A stretch of 64,000 bases of DNA from Dyadobacter bucti (GCF_005869225.1 NZ_SWFP01000010.1:272583-336582), one strand, 5' to 3'; positions 25,847-35,399 are shown, counted from the stretch's first letter. Made by a program: numbers and translations. Notes: generated from the sequence alone by a model not told the origin.

Positions 25847-27025
25847 ATGATAGCAGTCATTGCAGATGATTTTACGGGTGCAGCGGAAATTGGCGGCGTA
25901 GCCATACGCAACGGTTTTCAGGTTGTGATTGATACAAAAGTGAACAGGGACGTAAAAACGGACATTCTGATCATAGCCACGGATACGCGATCGCAGGATC
26001 CGGGGCGAGCCGCGGTTCTGATCAAAAAGATCACCTGTGACCTTCTGGACCTCCGCCCGGATTTTATATATAAAAAAATTGATTCCATACTAAGGGGAAA
26101 TGTCGCCGAAGAGCTGCTGGCGCAAATGGATGTATCGGGAAAAGACCGTGCACTGCTGATCCCGGCGAATCCTGCACTGAAGCGGACGATCCGGAACGGC
26201 ACTTATTACTATGACGGCGTACCGTTGAACGAATTCGATTTTACAAACGGACAGGCCAATAAAAGGACGTCTTCCGAGGTGCTGGACCTGATCGGCAAAA
26301 GTACACACGCTGATACTTCGGTAATTTCCACCGCGGACGATCTGCCTGAAAAAGGACTGGCCATCGGCAATACTTCAGATACCGGTGACCTGAAGAAATG
26401 GGCCGGGAAAATTGATGCGCGTACAATTCCAGCGGGAGGGTCCGGATTTTTTGATGCTATCCTGAAAGGCATTCAGGGTTCGGAAAAAGAATATTCCAAT
26501 CCTTTGCAACTGGGCGAGAAAGCATTGTATGTATGCGGAAGTGCCTTTATCAACAGCCGTGCCCTTGTCAAAGCCGCCCGGGAGGCAGGGCAGGGTGTCA
26601 TTTATATGCCGGAGAAATTATTCTGTAAGGACGGCGGAGACAAAGATCTCATCGAACAATGGACAACTGACATTGTGGACTGCATCCGGAGCAGGAATAA
26701 GGTGATCATGGCTATTGATACCATTGCATGCAGGGACGAAGTATCCGATCTTTCTGTAAAGATCAGGGAATTGATAGCCGGGGTCGTGGAAAATGTTATG
26801 CGTGCGACAAAAATTGACGAACTGATCATTGAGGGCGGATCGACTTCGTATTCGATCATCCAGCGGTTGCATTATACCCGTTTTTACCCTGTTAACGAGC
26901 TTGGACCCGGATCCATACGGATGCGGACCTCGGAGAGAAACGATATCTTCCTGACTTTAAAGCCTGGAAGTTATGTATGGCCCGGTTCAATCTGGGATTA
27001 TACAAACGGGCGGAGTTTGAAATGA
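25847..27025 (+). CDS. Four-carbon acid sugar kinase (DUF1537), DtnK/OtnK type
   Basis: Protein of 392 aa. The N-terminal substrate domain opens with IAVIADDFTGAAEIGG and holds FIYKKIDSILRGNVAEEL; the C-terminal nucleotide domain carries IDELIIEGGSTSYSII and LGPGSIRMRT. These are the landmarks of the DUF1537 kinases, which phosphorylate D-threonate or D/L-erythronate at C4. It follows pdxA2 by 12 bp, giving the kinase-dehydrogenase pair that yields dihydroxyacetone phosphate. It is somewhat shorter than many relatives (about 410-430 aa). Confidence 0.87.
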   Translation: MIAVIADDFTGAAEIGGVAIRNGFQVVIDTKVNRDVKTDILIIATDTRSQDPGRAAVLIKKITCDLLDLRPDFIYKKIDSILRGNVAEELLAQMDVSGKDRALLIPANPALKRTIRNGTYYYDGVPLNEFDFTNGQANKRTSSEVLDLIGKSTHADTSVISTADDLPEKGLAIGNTSDTGDLKKWAGKIDARTIPAGGSGFFDAILKGIQGSEKEYSNPLQLGEKALYVCGSAFINSRALVKAAREAGQGVIYMPEKLFCKDGGDKDLIEQWTTDIVDCIRSRNKVIMAIDTIACRDEVSDLSVKIRELIAGVVENVMRATKIDELIIEGGSTSYSIIQRLHYTRFYPVNELGPGSIRMRTSERNDIFLTLKPGSYVWPGSIWDYTNGRSLK

Positions 27026-27096
27026 AAGTAATAGTCTAGCCTCTTGTACATCAATCGACAGTATATAAAATAATCCATTGCAAAAAATAAGATCCA

Positions 27097-28416
27097 ATGA
27101 AAACAAATTCAGAAAAGACGACCTCCCCGGAGCTTACCCGTCGCAGCTTTATCAAGTCTGCCGGGATCGGGGCGATTGCGGCGCCGTATATAGCTAAGAG
27201 TGCGTGGGCGCAGACACCTCCGAGCGACCAGATCAGGCATGCGGTCATTGGTACGGGCGGCATGGGACGGAACCATGTCAAGACATTAAGTAGCATCAAA
27301 GGCTGCGACCTGGTTGCGCTCTGTGATGTGGACCCGCAGCAGCTCGCAAAGGCTGTAAAGGATCTGCCGAATGCGGACAAGATCAAGAAATATGCTGATT
27401 TCCGGGAGTTGCTGAAAGACAAGTCAATCGATACGGTGTCCATCGCCTCTCCCGACCATTGGCATACGCCTATCGCACTGGCCGCGCTCATGGCAGGAAA
27501 GCATGTGTATGTGGAAAAACCCTGCAGCCATAATATCCGTGAAACAAATCTGCTGGTGAAAGCTGCAAAAGCTTTTAACAAATGTGTGCAGCACGGAACC
27601 CAGCGCCGCAGCAACGGCGCGCACATCGAAGGAATGAAACAACTTCAGAACGGTATCATCGGCAAAGTGCATACCATCAAAGCCATTGATCATCAGCATC
27701 GTGAAGCCATTGGTCGGGCGCAGGCTGAGCCGGTCCCGGAAGGTGTGGATTATGATTTGTGGCTTGGCCCCGCGCCGAAAGTGCCTTTTACCAAAAACCG
27801 CTGGCATTACAACTGGAGGTGGTTTTGGGAATATGGAAACGGGGACGCGGCCAACGACGGTGTGCATCAGATCGATGTGGCGGTCTGGGCACTGGGAGAC
27901 AGGTATCCGAAGCGGATTATTTCGTCGGGAGGACAGTATTATTACAATGACGACCACCAGACACCTGATACCCAGACGACCATTTTTGAGTATGACGATA
28001 CCCAGATCATCTGGGAAATGCGGCTCTGGACACCCTATAACCTGGAAGGACATGACAATGGCAATGTTGCCTATGGTACCGACGGCAAGATGGAGTTTGG
28101 CAGGGCCGGGGTGGTGGTAACGAAAGGTAAAGAACAGATTAAAATTGAATCGCCCCATGAGGTAGAACCCATTATGGCGAATTTCCTTACCGCAGTAAGG
28201 GAGAATAATCCCGCCAAGCTGAATGCGCCGATCGAAAAAGGGGCCATAGCGACCAATATGGCATTTCTTGCCAACATCGTTACCCGCCTGGGAGCGTCTT
28301 CGATTGAGTACGACCCGATCAAAGCGACTGTTAAATGCCCAGGATTCGACGCAAAGGCGACTGCCCTGCTGGGCCGGGAATACAGAAAAGGCTACGAGCT
28401 TCCTTATAAAGGATAA
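27097..28416 (+). CDS. Tat-exported Gfo/Idh/MocA oxidoreductase
   Basis: Protein of 439 aa beginning with a twin-arginine signal (TRRSFIKSAGIGAIAAPYIAKSAWAQ). The Rossmann domain has AVIGTGGMGRNHVKTL and EKPCSHNIRETNLLVK (the EKP motif), with SPDHWHTPIALAAL between; the C-terminal alpha/beta domain carries NWRWFWEYGNGDAANDGVHQIDVAVWAL. Export folded with its bound NAD(P) explains the Tat route and is common for this family in Bacteroidota. It probably oxidises or epimerises a sugar in the periplasm before uptake; substrate unknown. Confidence 0.9.
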   Translation: MKTNSEKTTSPELTRRSFIKSAGIGAIAAPYIAKSAWAQTPPSDQIRHAVIGTGGMGRNHVKTLSSIKGCDLVALCDVDPQQLAKAVKDLPNADKIKKYADFRELLKDKSIDTVSIASPDHWHTPIALAALMAGKHVYVEKPCSHNIRETNLLVKAAKAFNKCVQHGTQRRSNGAHIEGMKQLQNGIIGKVHTIKAIDHQHREAIGRAQAEPVPEGVDYDLWLGPAPKVPFTKNRWHYNWRWFWEYGNGDAANDGVHQIDVAVWALGDRYPKRIISSGGQYYYNDDHQTPDTQTTIFEYDDTQIIWEMRLWTPYNLEGHDNGNVAYGTDGKMEFGRAGVVVTKGKEQIKIESPHEVEPIMANFLTAVRENNPAKLNAPIEKGAIATNMAFLANIVTRLGASSIEYDPIKATVKCPGFDAKATALLGREYRKGYELPYKG

Positions 28417-28454
28417 CAATACCTGAAGATCACTAAACTTAAACTCTTGACATT

Positions 28455-29450
28455 ATGAATAAAAAAACGATCCTGAATAACCTTTTAAAAAGGCTTGCCT
28501 GTACATGTGCTATTCTGTTTGTTGTTGTAAATCAGCAGGTTGTTGCGCAGGATGCTAAGAAAACCTCCGGCCAGCCATCCGTTACTTTTGAACAAAAACC
28601 GGGGGAATTGATGATCTCCATAGGTGGAAAACCGTTTGCAAGCTACGTTTACGAGGACGAGAAGATCAGCAGGCCGTATTTTGCACATGTCAAATCCTCC
28701 TGCGGGATCCAGGTAACGCGCAATTACCCGCCCCAGGAAGGCGATCCCAAAGACCATGCGACGTTTCATCCTGGAATATGGCATAGTTTCGGCGATATCA
28801 GCGGGAACGATTACTGGAGGCTCAAATCCAGAGTGGAGCACGAAATGTTTGTAGAGCAGCCGAAAGGTGGCCCGGGCGCCGGATCTTTTACGGTCAGAAA
28901 CTACTATATGAGTGCCGATGGAAAGGACAGGGTACTTGCCGAGCTGGTCAAATACACGATCCTGGTAAGGCCGGCGGGGACTTTGTTATTGACAAACAGC
29001 ACGTTTTCTTCGGAAACCGGCGATTTTGTTTTTGGCGATCAGGAGGAAATGGGGCTCGGCGTGCGGGTTAATACCAAATTTTCGGTGCAGTATGGAAAAG
29101 GGCATATTACCAATGCCGAGGGCCTGAAAGAAGGAGAAGGAACCTGGGGTAAAGCGTCCAACTGGGTCGATTACAGCGGTTTGGTGGACGATAAAAATGT
29201 GGGTGTGACGATCATGCCCGATCCCGCAAATTTCCGTCAAAGCTGGTTCCATACCCGCGACTATGGCCTGATGGCTGCGAATGCTTTTGGCCGGGAGGCT
29301 ATGAAACAAGGCGAAAAAAGTGCATTGACCGTCAAAAAGGGAGAACAATTTCACCTGGGTTACGGTGTGCTGATCTATTGCAAACCCAAAGGCGCCAAAA
29401 CCGACATTAATAGCGCATACCAGGATTATTTACGCATCCTGAAAAATTAA
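28455..29450 (+). CDS. Secreted DUF6807 (PmoA-family) protein
   Basis: Protein of 331 aa with an N-terminal signal (hydrophobic stretch ending VVNQQVVAQ). The body matches the DUF6807/PmoA-like family common in Bacteroidota and Planctomycetes: SYVYEDEKISRPYFAHV, THFHPGIWHSFGDISGND-like ATFHPGIWHSFGDISGNDYW, and DYSGLVDDKNVGVTIMPDPANFR. The family has no proven activity that I know of, despite the name derived from methane monooxygenase. Frequent neighbours are Gfo/Idh enzymes and sugar-acid genes, as here. Confidence 0.8.
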   Translation: MNKKTILNNLLKRLACTCAILFVVVNQQVVAQDAKKTSGQPSVTFEQKPGELMISIGGKPFASYVYEDEKISRPYFAHVKSSCGIQVTRNYPPQEGDPKDHATFHPGIWHSFGDISGNDYWRLKSRVEHEMFVEQPKGGPGAGSFTVRNYYMSADGKDRVLAELVKYTILVRPAGTLLLTNSTFSSETGDFVFGDQEEMGLGVRVNTKFSVQYGKGHITNAEGLKEGEGTWGKASNWVDYSGLVDDKNVGVTIMPDPANFRQSWFHTRDYGLMAANAFGREAMKQGEKSALTVKKGEQFHLGYGVLIYCKPKGAKTDINSAYQDYLRILKN

Positions 29451-29497
29451 ATTCCCCCTCCCGAAGAGACTTTTTTAAGTATCCCAATTTTGCCTCC

Positions 29498-29592
29498 GGT
29501 GCACTTTCATCCGTAGCTGCGTGAAAGTGTACCCGGGGTTGTTATGACCAGATTTTTTGCTTTCGCCCGGTTGTGACGGTCATTCGTCACAA
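29498..29592. promoter_or_regulatory. Two inverted repeats in leader before susC
   Basis: GGTGCACTTTCA (29498-29509) pairs with TGAAAGTGTACC (29522-29533), a 12-bp stem with one G-U pair, followed at 29553 by a run of six T: a possible terminator or attenuator after the DUF6807 gene. A second repeat, TTGTGACG (29571-29578) with CGTCACAA (29585-29592), is a perfect 8-bp dyad with a 6-nt spacer 68 bp before the susC ATG and looks like an operator. Confidence 0.45.
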
Positions 29593-29660
29593 ACAGGATC
29601 TCTATTTTAATTTTTGAATTGAATTATGTCAAGAAAAACTATTCACAAACCAATTCAACT

Positions 29661-32600
29661 ATGCAAAAGTGTTACATTAATCCGATTGCTTCAGCAAAGA
29701 AAGCAAGCACTTATTTGCTGTATGCCCTGCTTCTGCAGGCGATTTCCGCAGGTCTGGCCAGCGCACAGACCAACACTGTAACCGGTAAAGTTACTTCCAG
29801 CGACGGAGGCTTGCCGGGCGTAAATATCCTGGAAAAAGGAACGAACAATGCTGCGATCACGGACACTGACGGGCAGTACTCGATCAGGGTTCCGAAAGAC
29901 GCGGAGCTGGTCTTCAGTTACGTAGGTTTTTTAACAGAGTATGTTAAGGTAAGCGGCAGATCTGAAATAGATGTTGAGCTGAGCCCGGATGTAAAATCAC
30001 TGGGAGAGGTGGTGGTGGTAGGGTATGGGGCGCAGGAAAAAAAGACCGTCACGGGTTCAATCGTCACGGTGCAGGGAAAAACACTTGAACAGAACCCGGC
30101 GGTGAATCTTTCCAATTCCTTTGCCGGGCGTTTACCGGGCCTTCAGGCGCTGAACCGTTCGGGCGAGCCGGGCAATGATGTGGCCCAGTTGCTGATCCGC
30201 GGGAAAAGTACACTGGGTTCCACTGCGCCGCTCATCGTGATCGACGGGGTACCTGGCCGGGAGGGTTTCGATCAGATCGATCCTAGGGATGTGGAGAGCA
30301 TTTCTATCTTGAAAGATGCTTCCGCGTCTATTTATGGGGCGCGTGCAGCGAATGGTGTCATTATTATTACCACCAAAAGGGGAAGTTCCGGGAAACCTTC
30401 GATCAACTACAGTTTTAACCAGGGGATCACCACACTTACCCGGGTGCCGGACTATGCGGATTCCGAAACATTGGCGCGGTTTCAGAATGATCAGTTGCAG
30501 GCGCAGGGACAAAATATCCGGTATACGCCGGATCAGATCCAGAAATTCCGTGACGGTTCCGATCCGCTGAATTACCCCAATACGGACTGGGCCAAAGCCA
30601 CGTTGAAAAATGTAAGTACCCAGAGCCGGCACAGCCTGTCGGTCCGGGGAGGAAACGAGATCGTTAAATATTTTGTGTCAGGCAACTACGCCAATCAGGA
30701 AGGTATATTTAAAAATGGCATCAACAATTACAACGTGCTTGGCGGCCGCTCCAACATCGATGCGTCGATCAGTTCGAACCTGAAAGTTTCGCTGGACCTT
30801 TCTTTGCAAGAGCAAAACCGGACTTTCCCGGGAGTATCAACCGCAGATATTGTGAAAGCAATGTGGCGGAATTATCCTTATCTGGTCGATTTTTACCCTA
30901 ACGGCCTGCCTGGCGACGGTGTGGAAAGAGGGGATAATCCAACTGTTATGGCTTCGGATAAAGCGGGTTACAGAAAGTCAAAAACCGATATTTATCAGAC
31001 CAGGCTTTCTTTCGACCTGAATATTGAAAAAGTGATCGGCCTGGGAGTGGACGGTTTTGTAGCTTATGACAAGAACAGTGAACAGATCAAGGAATTCAAC
31101 AAACCATATTCGGTTTATTCCTACAATGCCCAGACCAATACCTATCAGCAAAATCCTGCCAGGTTTTTTAGCCAGCCGCAGCTGACCGAGCGCCTCAATT
31201 ACAGATCGAACCTGATAGGCCACCTTAAACTGAAATATGTCAGGGGATTTAACAACCATAGAATCAACTCGTTTGTGGCCATGGAGCTGGCGGACACGCG
31301 GTCCAATTATTTTTCTGCCCAGCGGCGGGGATTTATTTCGACGGCAATAGACCAGCTCTATGCCGGGGGAGAAACCAATCAGCTGACGGACGGCAGTGCA
31401 CTCGAATTCACACGAAAGAATTTCTTCGGCCGGATCAATTACGATTTTAAAGGGAAGTATCTCGTCGATCTGAATGTCCGTTATGACGGTTCATCTGCAT
31501 TTCCGAAAGACAAACGCTGGGGCCTTTTTCCCGGAATATCCCTGGGCTGGCTGGCTTCCAGCGAGGACTTCCTGAAAAATGATGTGGTAGATCATCTGAA
31601 ATTCCGCTTTTCGTGGGGAAAAATGGGTAATGATGCCATTGATCCTTTTCAGTATTTGTCAACATACAGCTTTACGAACGGGTATTTTCTGGGAGATGCC
31701 AAAAGCCTCAATAAGGGCCTGAACCAGAATGTTGCGCCCAACCCCAATATCACATGGGAAGTAGCCAACACCACCAACCTTGGTTTGAACGCTGAACTCT
31801 GGAATGGCTTGCTGGGCGTCACACTTGATGTGTTCAAGACCAGGCGAAGCAATATCCTTACAGCCCGTGACGCTTCGATCCCGATCTATACAGGATTGAA
31901 GCTGCCACTTGAAAACATCGGTATTGTCGAGAACAAAGGTTTTGAAATTGAATTGTCGCACCGGAAAACTTTCGGGCAACTCAATTACAGCATCCGTCCC
32001 AATATGTCTTTTGCGAGAAACAAGGTTATAGATATCGATGAACCGGAAAACGTACCGCAATGGCAGAGACGGACGGGGTACAACATCAACAGTGGTCTTT
32101 ACCTGATACCGCTGGGCATTTACCGGACGCAGGAAGCCATTGACGGCTCAGCTCATGTGCCCAATACGATCGTCAATGATCTCCAGTATAAAGATGTGAA
32201 CGATGACGGGAAAATCGATAACCTGGACCGGGTGAGGCTGGACAAATCGAGTACACCGGAGATCATTTACGGAACTCAGATTTCACTGGGCTACAAGAGT
32301 TTCGACGTGGGTATATTACTCCAGGGACAGAGTAACGCATGGCGGTATTACTGGTTTCCGCAGGGGCTGTTCGGTAATGTACTGCAGGAAATGGCCGATA
32401 ACCGTCCCAGTGCAGAAAACCCGGATTCCAAATACCCTAACCTGACTTACGATGCGGCACAGGTTAGTGCCCTTACATCGGAGTTCTGGCTGAAGGATGC
32501 TTCATTTATCCGTCTCAAAACTGTGGAGATCGGATATGCGCTGCCGACCGGTCTTTTAAAGAAAATTCACCTCAACGGCGTCCGGTTTTATGTCAACGGT

Positions 32601-32717
32601 TTCAACATTTTTACGCTGGATAAGCTAAAATGGTTTGATCCTGAAGGAGATGCGGACAGAGGGTCTTTTTATCCCCAGAACAGAATTTTCAATGCAGGCT
32701 TTAACATTACCTTATAA
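29661..32717 (+). CDS. SusC/RagA-family TonB-dependent outer-membrane receptor (first pair)
   Basis: Protein of 1018 aa from the ATG at 29661 (an in-frame TTG at 29619 adds 14 residues). It has a signal ending near GLASAQ, a carboxypeptidase-D-like domain (about 40-115, VTGKVTSSDGGLPGVNILEK..DTDGQYSI), the SusC-specific EVVVVGYGAQEKKTVTGSI, a plug with IDGVPG and SASIYGARAANGVIIITTK, and a long beta-barrel ending in FNAGFNITL. It takes up oligosaccharides or glycosides across the outer membrane with the SusD lipoprotein encoded right after it. Confidence 0.95.
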   Translation: MQKCYINPIASAKKASTYLLYALLLQAISAGLASAQTNTVTGKVTSSDGGLPGVNILEKGTNNAAITDTDGQYSIRVPKDAELVFSYVGFLTEYVKVSGRSEIDVELSPDVKSLGEVVVVGYGAQEKKTVTGSIVTVQGKTLEQNPAVNLSNSFAGRLPGLQALNRSGEPGNDVAQLLIRGKSTLGSTAPLIVIDGVPGREGFDQIDPRDVESISILKDASASIYGARAANGVIIITTKRGSSGKPSINYSFNQGITTLTRVPDYADSETLARFQNDQLQAQGQNIRYTPDQIQKFRDGSDPLNYPNTDWAKATLKNVSTQSRHSLSVRGGNEIVKYFVSGNYANQEGIFKNGINNYNVLGGRSNIDASISSNLKVSLDLSLQEQNRTFPGVSTADIVKAMWRNYPYLVDFYPNGLPGDGVERGDNPTVMASDKAGYRKSKTDIYQTRLSFDLNIEKVIGLGVDGFVAYDKNSEQIKEFNKPYSVYSYNAQTNTYQQNPARFFSQPQLTERLNYRSNLIGHLKLKYVRGFNNHRINSFVAMELADTRSNYFSAQRRGFISTAIDQLYAGGETNQLTDGSALEFTRKNFFGRINYDFKGKYLVDLNVRYDGSSAFPKDKRWGLFPGISLGWLASSEDFLKNDVVDHLKFRFSWGKMGNDAIDPFQYLSTYSFTNGYFLGDAKSLNKGLNQNVAPNPNITWEVANTTNLGLNAELWNGLLGVTLDVFKTRRSNILTARDASIPIYTGLKLPLENIGIVENKGFEIELSHRKTFGQLNYSIRPNMSFARNKVIDIDEPENVPQWQRRTGYNINSGLYLIPLGIYRTQEAIDGSAHVPNTIVNDLQYKDVNDDGKIDNLDRVRLDKSSTPEIIYGTQISLGYKSFDVGILLQGQSNAWRYYWFPQGLFGNVLQEMADNRPSAENPDSKYPNLTYDAAQVSALTSEFWLKDASFIRLKTVEIGYALPTGLLKKIHLNGVRFYVNGFNIFTLDKLKWFDPEGDADRGSFYPQNRIFNAGFNITL

Positions 32718-32727
32718 AACAACGGAT

Positions 32728-34359
32728 ATGAAAAGCATTATCAATTTCCGACCGGTTCATTTTTTTGCCGGCATCCTGCTGGTGATGTCATCGTCATCAT
32801 GCAACGATTTTCTTGAGAAAGAGCCCCTGAATGCCGTTTCTGATCTGGTTGTATGGACAGATGTGCCTTTGGTCGAGGCATTTGTGAATGAAACTTATGC
32901 AACCATGCGGACAGGCTGGCCTAACCACAGTTCTTTGAGTGTAACATCCGATGAATCATTTGCGCGCGAAAGGGATGGCGCCCACCTCATCCAGCGCGGA
33001 CAGCTCACGCCGTCCAACCTTGGCCATCTCAACTGGACCTGGGGACACTACTATACGATCATCACAAAGGCCAATATCTTTTTTGACAAACTGCAGGGGC
33101 AGAATCTTGAACTTCTAAAATCGATTGATGAGAAAAGCGTAAACCGGATGACCGGGGAGATGAAATTTCTGCGGGCGTTTTCATATTTCCGGCTTGCATC
33201 ATTTTTCGGAGGTGTTCCGCTGGTGGAGAATGTATTTGGGCTGGACGATGAATTTAAAGTTGAAAGAAGTTCTTATGATGCAGTCATGGATTTTGTGGTC
33301 AGGGAACTGGATGAGGCTGCGGCATTGCTACCCCTTACCCACGAACCGGCGCATAAAGGCAGGATTACAAAAGGGGCATGTATGGCTATTAAATCGAGGG
33401 CATTATTGTATGCCGCCAGCGCGCTGAATAATCCTGCAAATGATAAAGTCAAATGGCAAAAAGCTGCTGATGCGGCAAGAGCGGTTATCGACCTGAAGTT
33501 GTATTCACTGCATCCGCAATACAGCAAAGTATTCACAGAGCCGTTCAACAGTGAGATGATCTGGGAAAAAGTAATGAATAACGATGTGCTCAGGCAGGAA
33601 ACCATCGAGAGATATTTTTTTCCGAATGGCAGCGGGGGGCATGCCGTGACAGTGCCTACACACGAGCAGGCAGACGCCTACGAAACCAAAAATGGCCTGC
33701 TTCCGAAAGATGACCCCACATACAGCCTCGAAAAGTTCTGGGAAAACCGTGATCCCCGTTATTATGAAACCATATTGTACGACGGTGCACCCTGGAAAGG
33801 ACGTAAGATTGAAGTCTTTCTGCCCAATGGCGCGGACTCCAACCAGGGTAACGAGGGCTGGAATGCGAGCTATACCGGATACTACACCCGGAAGTTTGTA
33901 AACGAGGCGATCAACGGTCCGGGCAGTACCAACTCATCGAGCCCCAACTGGCCCTACGCACGTTATGCGGAGATCCTTCTGAACTATGCAGAGGCACTTT
34001 ACCAGCTGGGCGACGAGGCAAACGCGCGACTTTTTCTGAACCAGGTAAGAGCGCGGCAAAGTGTGCAGATGCCCCCCGTCACTGATACCGGTGCCGGATT
34101 GCTCGGGCGCATCCGGAATGAGCGGAGAGTGGAGCTATATCTGGAAGAACACCGTTTTTTCGATATGCGGCGGTGGAAGCTGAAGGTACCGGCCAATACT
34201 TCATTGATGAAAATGAATGTTGCACTGGCGGCAGGCAAAAAGACTTATTCCTTTACGCCGGTCATTCAGTTTGCCCTGCCTGAGCACATGTACCTGCTGC
34301 CGGTACCGCAGGATGAGATCAACAAGAGTTCCGTGCTGACCCAGAATCCTGGTTACTGA
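32728..34359 (+). CDS. SusD/RagB-family surface glycan-binding lipoprotein (first pair)
   Basis: Protein of 543 aa from ATG 32728, 10 bp after susC; the open frame extends upstream but only inside susC. The signal ends in a lipobox (MSSSSC) followed by NDFLEKEPLNAVSD, the standard SusD opening. Helical TPR-like regions follow, with FLRAFSYFRLASFFGGVPLVE and YARYAEILLNYAEALYQLG, and the ending RNERRVELYLEEHRFFDMRRW..LLPVPQDEINKS is the C-terminal RagB/SusD domain. It caps the SusC barrel at the cell surface. Confidence 0.95.
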   Translation: MKSIINFRPVHFFAGILLVMSSSSCNDFLEKEPLNAVSDLVVWTDVPLVEAFVNETYATMRTGWPNHSSLSVTSDESFARERDGAHLIQRGQLTPSNLGHLNWTWGHYYTIITKANIFFDKLQGQNLELLKSIDEKSVNRMTGEMKFLRAFSYFRLASFFGGVPLVENVFGLDDEFKVERSSYDAVMDFVVRELDEAAALLPLTHEPAHKGRITKGACMAIKSRALLYAASALNNPANDKVKWQKAADAARAVIDLKLYSLHPQYSKVFTEPFNSEMIWEKVMNNDVLRQETIERYFFPNGSGGHAVTVPTHEQADAYETKNGLLPKDDPTYSLEKFWENRDPRYYETILYDGAPWKGRKIEVFLPNGADSNQGNEGWNASYTGYYTRKFVNEAINGPGSTNSSSPNWPYARYAEILLNYAEALYQLGDEANARLFLNQVRARQSVQMPPVTDTGAGLLGRIRNERRVELYLEEHRFFDMRRWKLKVPANTSLMKMNVALAAGKKTYSFTPVIQFALPEHMYLLPVPQDEINKSSVLTQNPGY

Positions 34360-35399
34360 CGGGCATTTACTGCCTTGATACCCAGCCTGTCGCACCAGCC
34401 CAGAAAAACATTGTATGTATCGTCAAGTACCTTCATCTGCTCTGCAGGGATCGATTTCGCTTTTGACCTGCTTACCAGTTCTATGGGTAATCCTCTTTTT
34501 TTCAAAAAGTATTTTGAACTAAGCGGGTAATACTTTGAAATGACTGGTTCTGTGCGGGCGATCTCCGATTGAATCCAGGCCGCATCGGCTGATTTGGAAG
34601 GGTCGTCCGCATACCTGCAGAGCCAGGTGTGGATTTCCGGATAGAAATTACCGGATATCGGCGACATTCCCCTGCCACCTTTCCGGAGGGATTCCACGGC
34701 GGTGGCAGTATGTGCATTATAAAATTCCAATTGTGTGCCTTGAGCGATTTTCAATTTAACCTCAATATTTTTAATGTCTTCCGAGGTGTCTTTGTGGTAG
34801 ATAAAACGACGGTTGGAAACGAGCGATTTGAATACCGCCGGTGAAATAAGCCGTTTGTAGGGCACGGGGCATTCGTAAGTCCCCACTTTCATGTCGCCGG
34901 TGAGGGAAAGGAATTTCTCCAAATTCTGCAGCAAAACTGTGTCACTTTCACTGGCGGCTGCAAAATGGCCAGTAATAAGAATAACGCCGCTGGCACCTGT
35001 GTCCTGGATTTGTTTGGCAAAAACCGCCTTGTTTTCAATGGTATCGCCAAATGAACCCGTGGATACTACCGGAACCTTACCGGCAACGTAGTTCACCACG
35101 TGCCGTGTCAGGTCAATGCGTTCCTGATCGTTCATGAAAAACATTTCGCTGCTGAGGCAATTGGCAAAAAAGCCTTTTGCGCCGGCAGCGAGATAAAAAT
35201 CGGTAAGCAGCGATAATTTGTCATAATCAATTTTCAAATCGCTTTTGAAAGGTGTGACCATTACAGGTACAAACTTCTTTTCAACCGGTTTCATGTGGTC
35301 GGCGGCATGGGAGGTAAGCGCTCCGGCTCCGGCAGCCAGGCCGATCGCTGCTGGCGTCAGCTGTTCTAAAAACGTTCGTCTCGAAATTGGATAACTCAC
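34353..35399 (-). CDS. Tat-exported DapA-family (dihydrodipicolinate synthase-like) protein
   Basis: Protein of 348 aa with a twin-arginine signal (ISRRTFLEQLTPAAIGLAAG, cleavage near SHAAD) on a class I aldolase fold. The Schiff-base Lys is present (Lys203 in FIYHKDTSED) and Tyr175 is a candidate for the catalytic Tyr, but the usual GTTGE loop is replaced by NCLSSE (80-85), so the substrate must differ from DapA and the cytoplasmic paralogue at 23874. Export of a DapA-type enzyme is unusual. Its 3' end overlaps the susD 3' end by 7 bp on the other strand. It may act on a keto-sugar acid in the periplasm; activity is unproven. Confidence 0.8.
   Translation of the reverse strand: MSYPISRRTFLEQLTPAAIGLAAGAGALTSHAADHMKPVEKKFVPVMVTPFKSDLKIDYDKLSLLTDFYLAAGAKGFFANCLSSEMFFMNDQERIDLTRHVVNYVAGKVPVVSTGSFGDTIENKAVFAKQIQDTGASGVILITGHFAAASESDTVLLQNLEKFLSLTGDMKVGTYECPVPYKRLISPAVFKSLVSNRRFIYHKDTSEDIKNIEVKLKIAQGTQLEFYNAHTATAVESLRKGGRGMSPISGNFYPEIHTWLCRYADDPSKSADAAWIQSEIARTEPVISKYYPLSSKYFLKKRGLPIELVSRSKAKSIPAEQMKVLDDTYNVFLGWCDRLGIKAVNARQ

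Noticed and set aside
27424..28419. Minus-strand ORF (331 codons) opposite the Gfo/Idh gene
   Set aside because: It shadows a well-supported Tat-exported oxidoreductase and shows no protein-like motifs.
29571..29592. CRP-type site TGTGA..TCACA before susC
   Set aside because: The half-sites are separated by 10 bases instead of the 6 required for a CRP site; retained only as an unassigned dyad.
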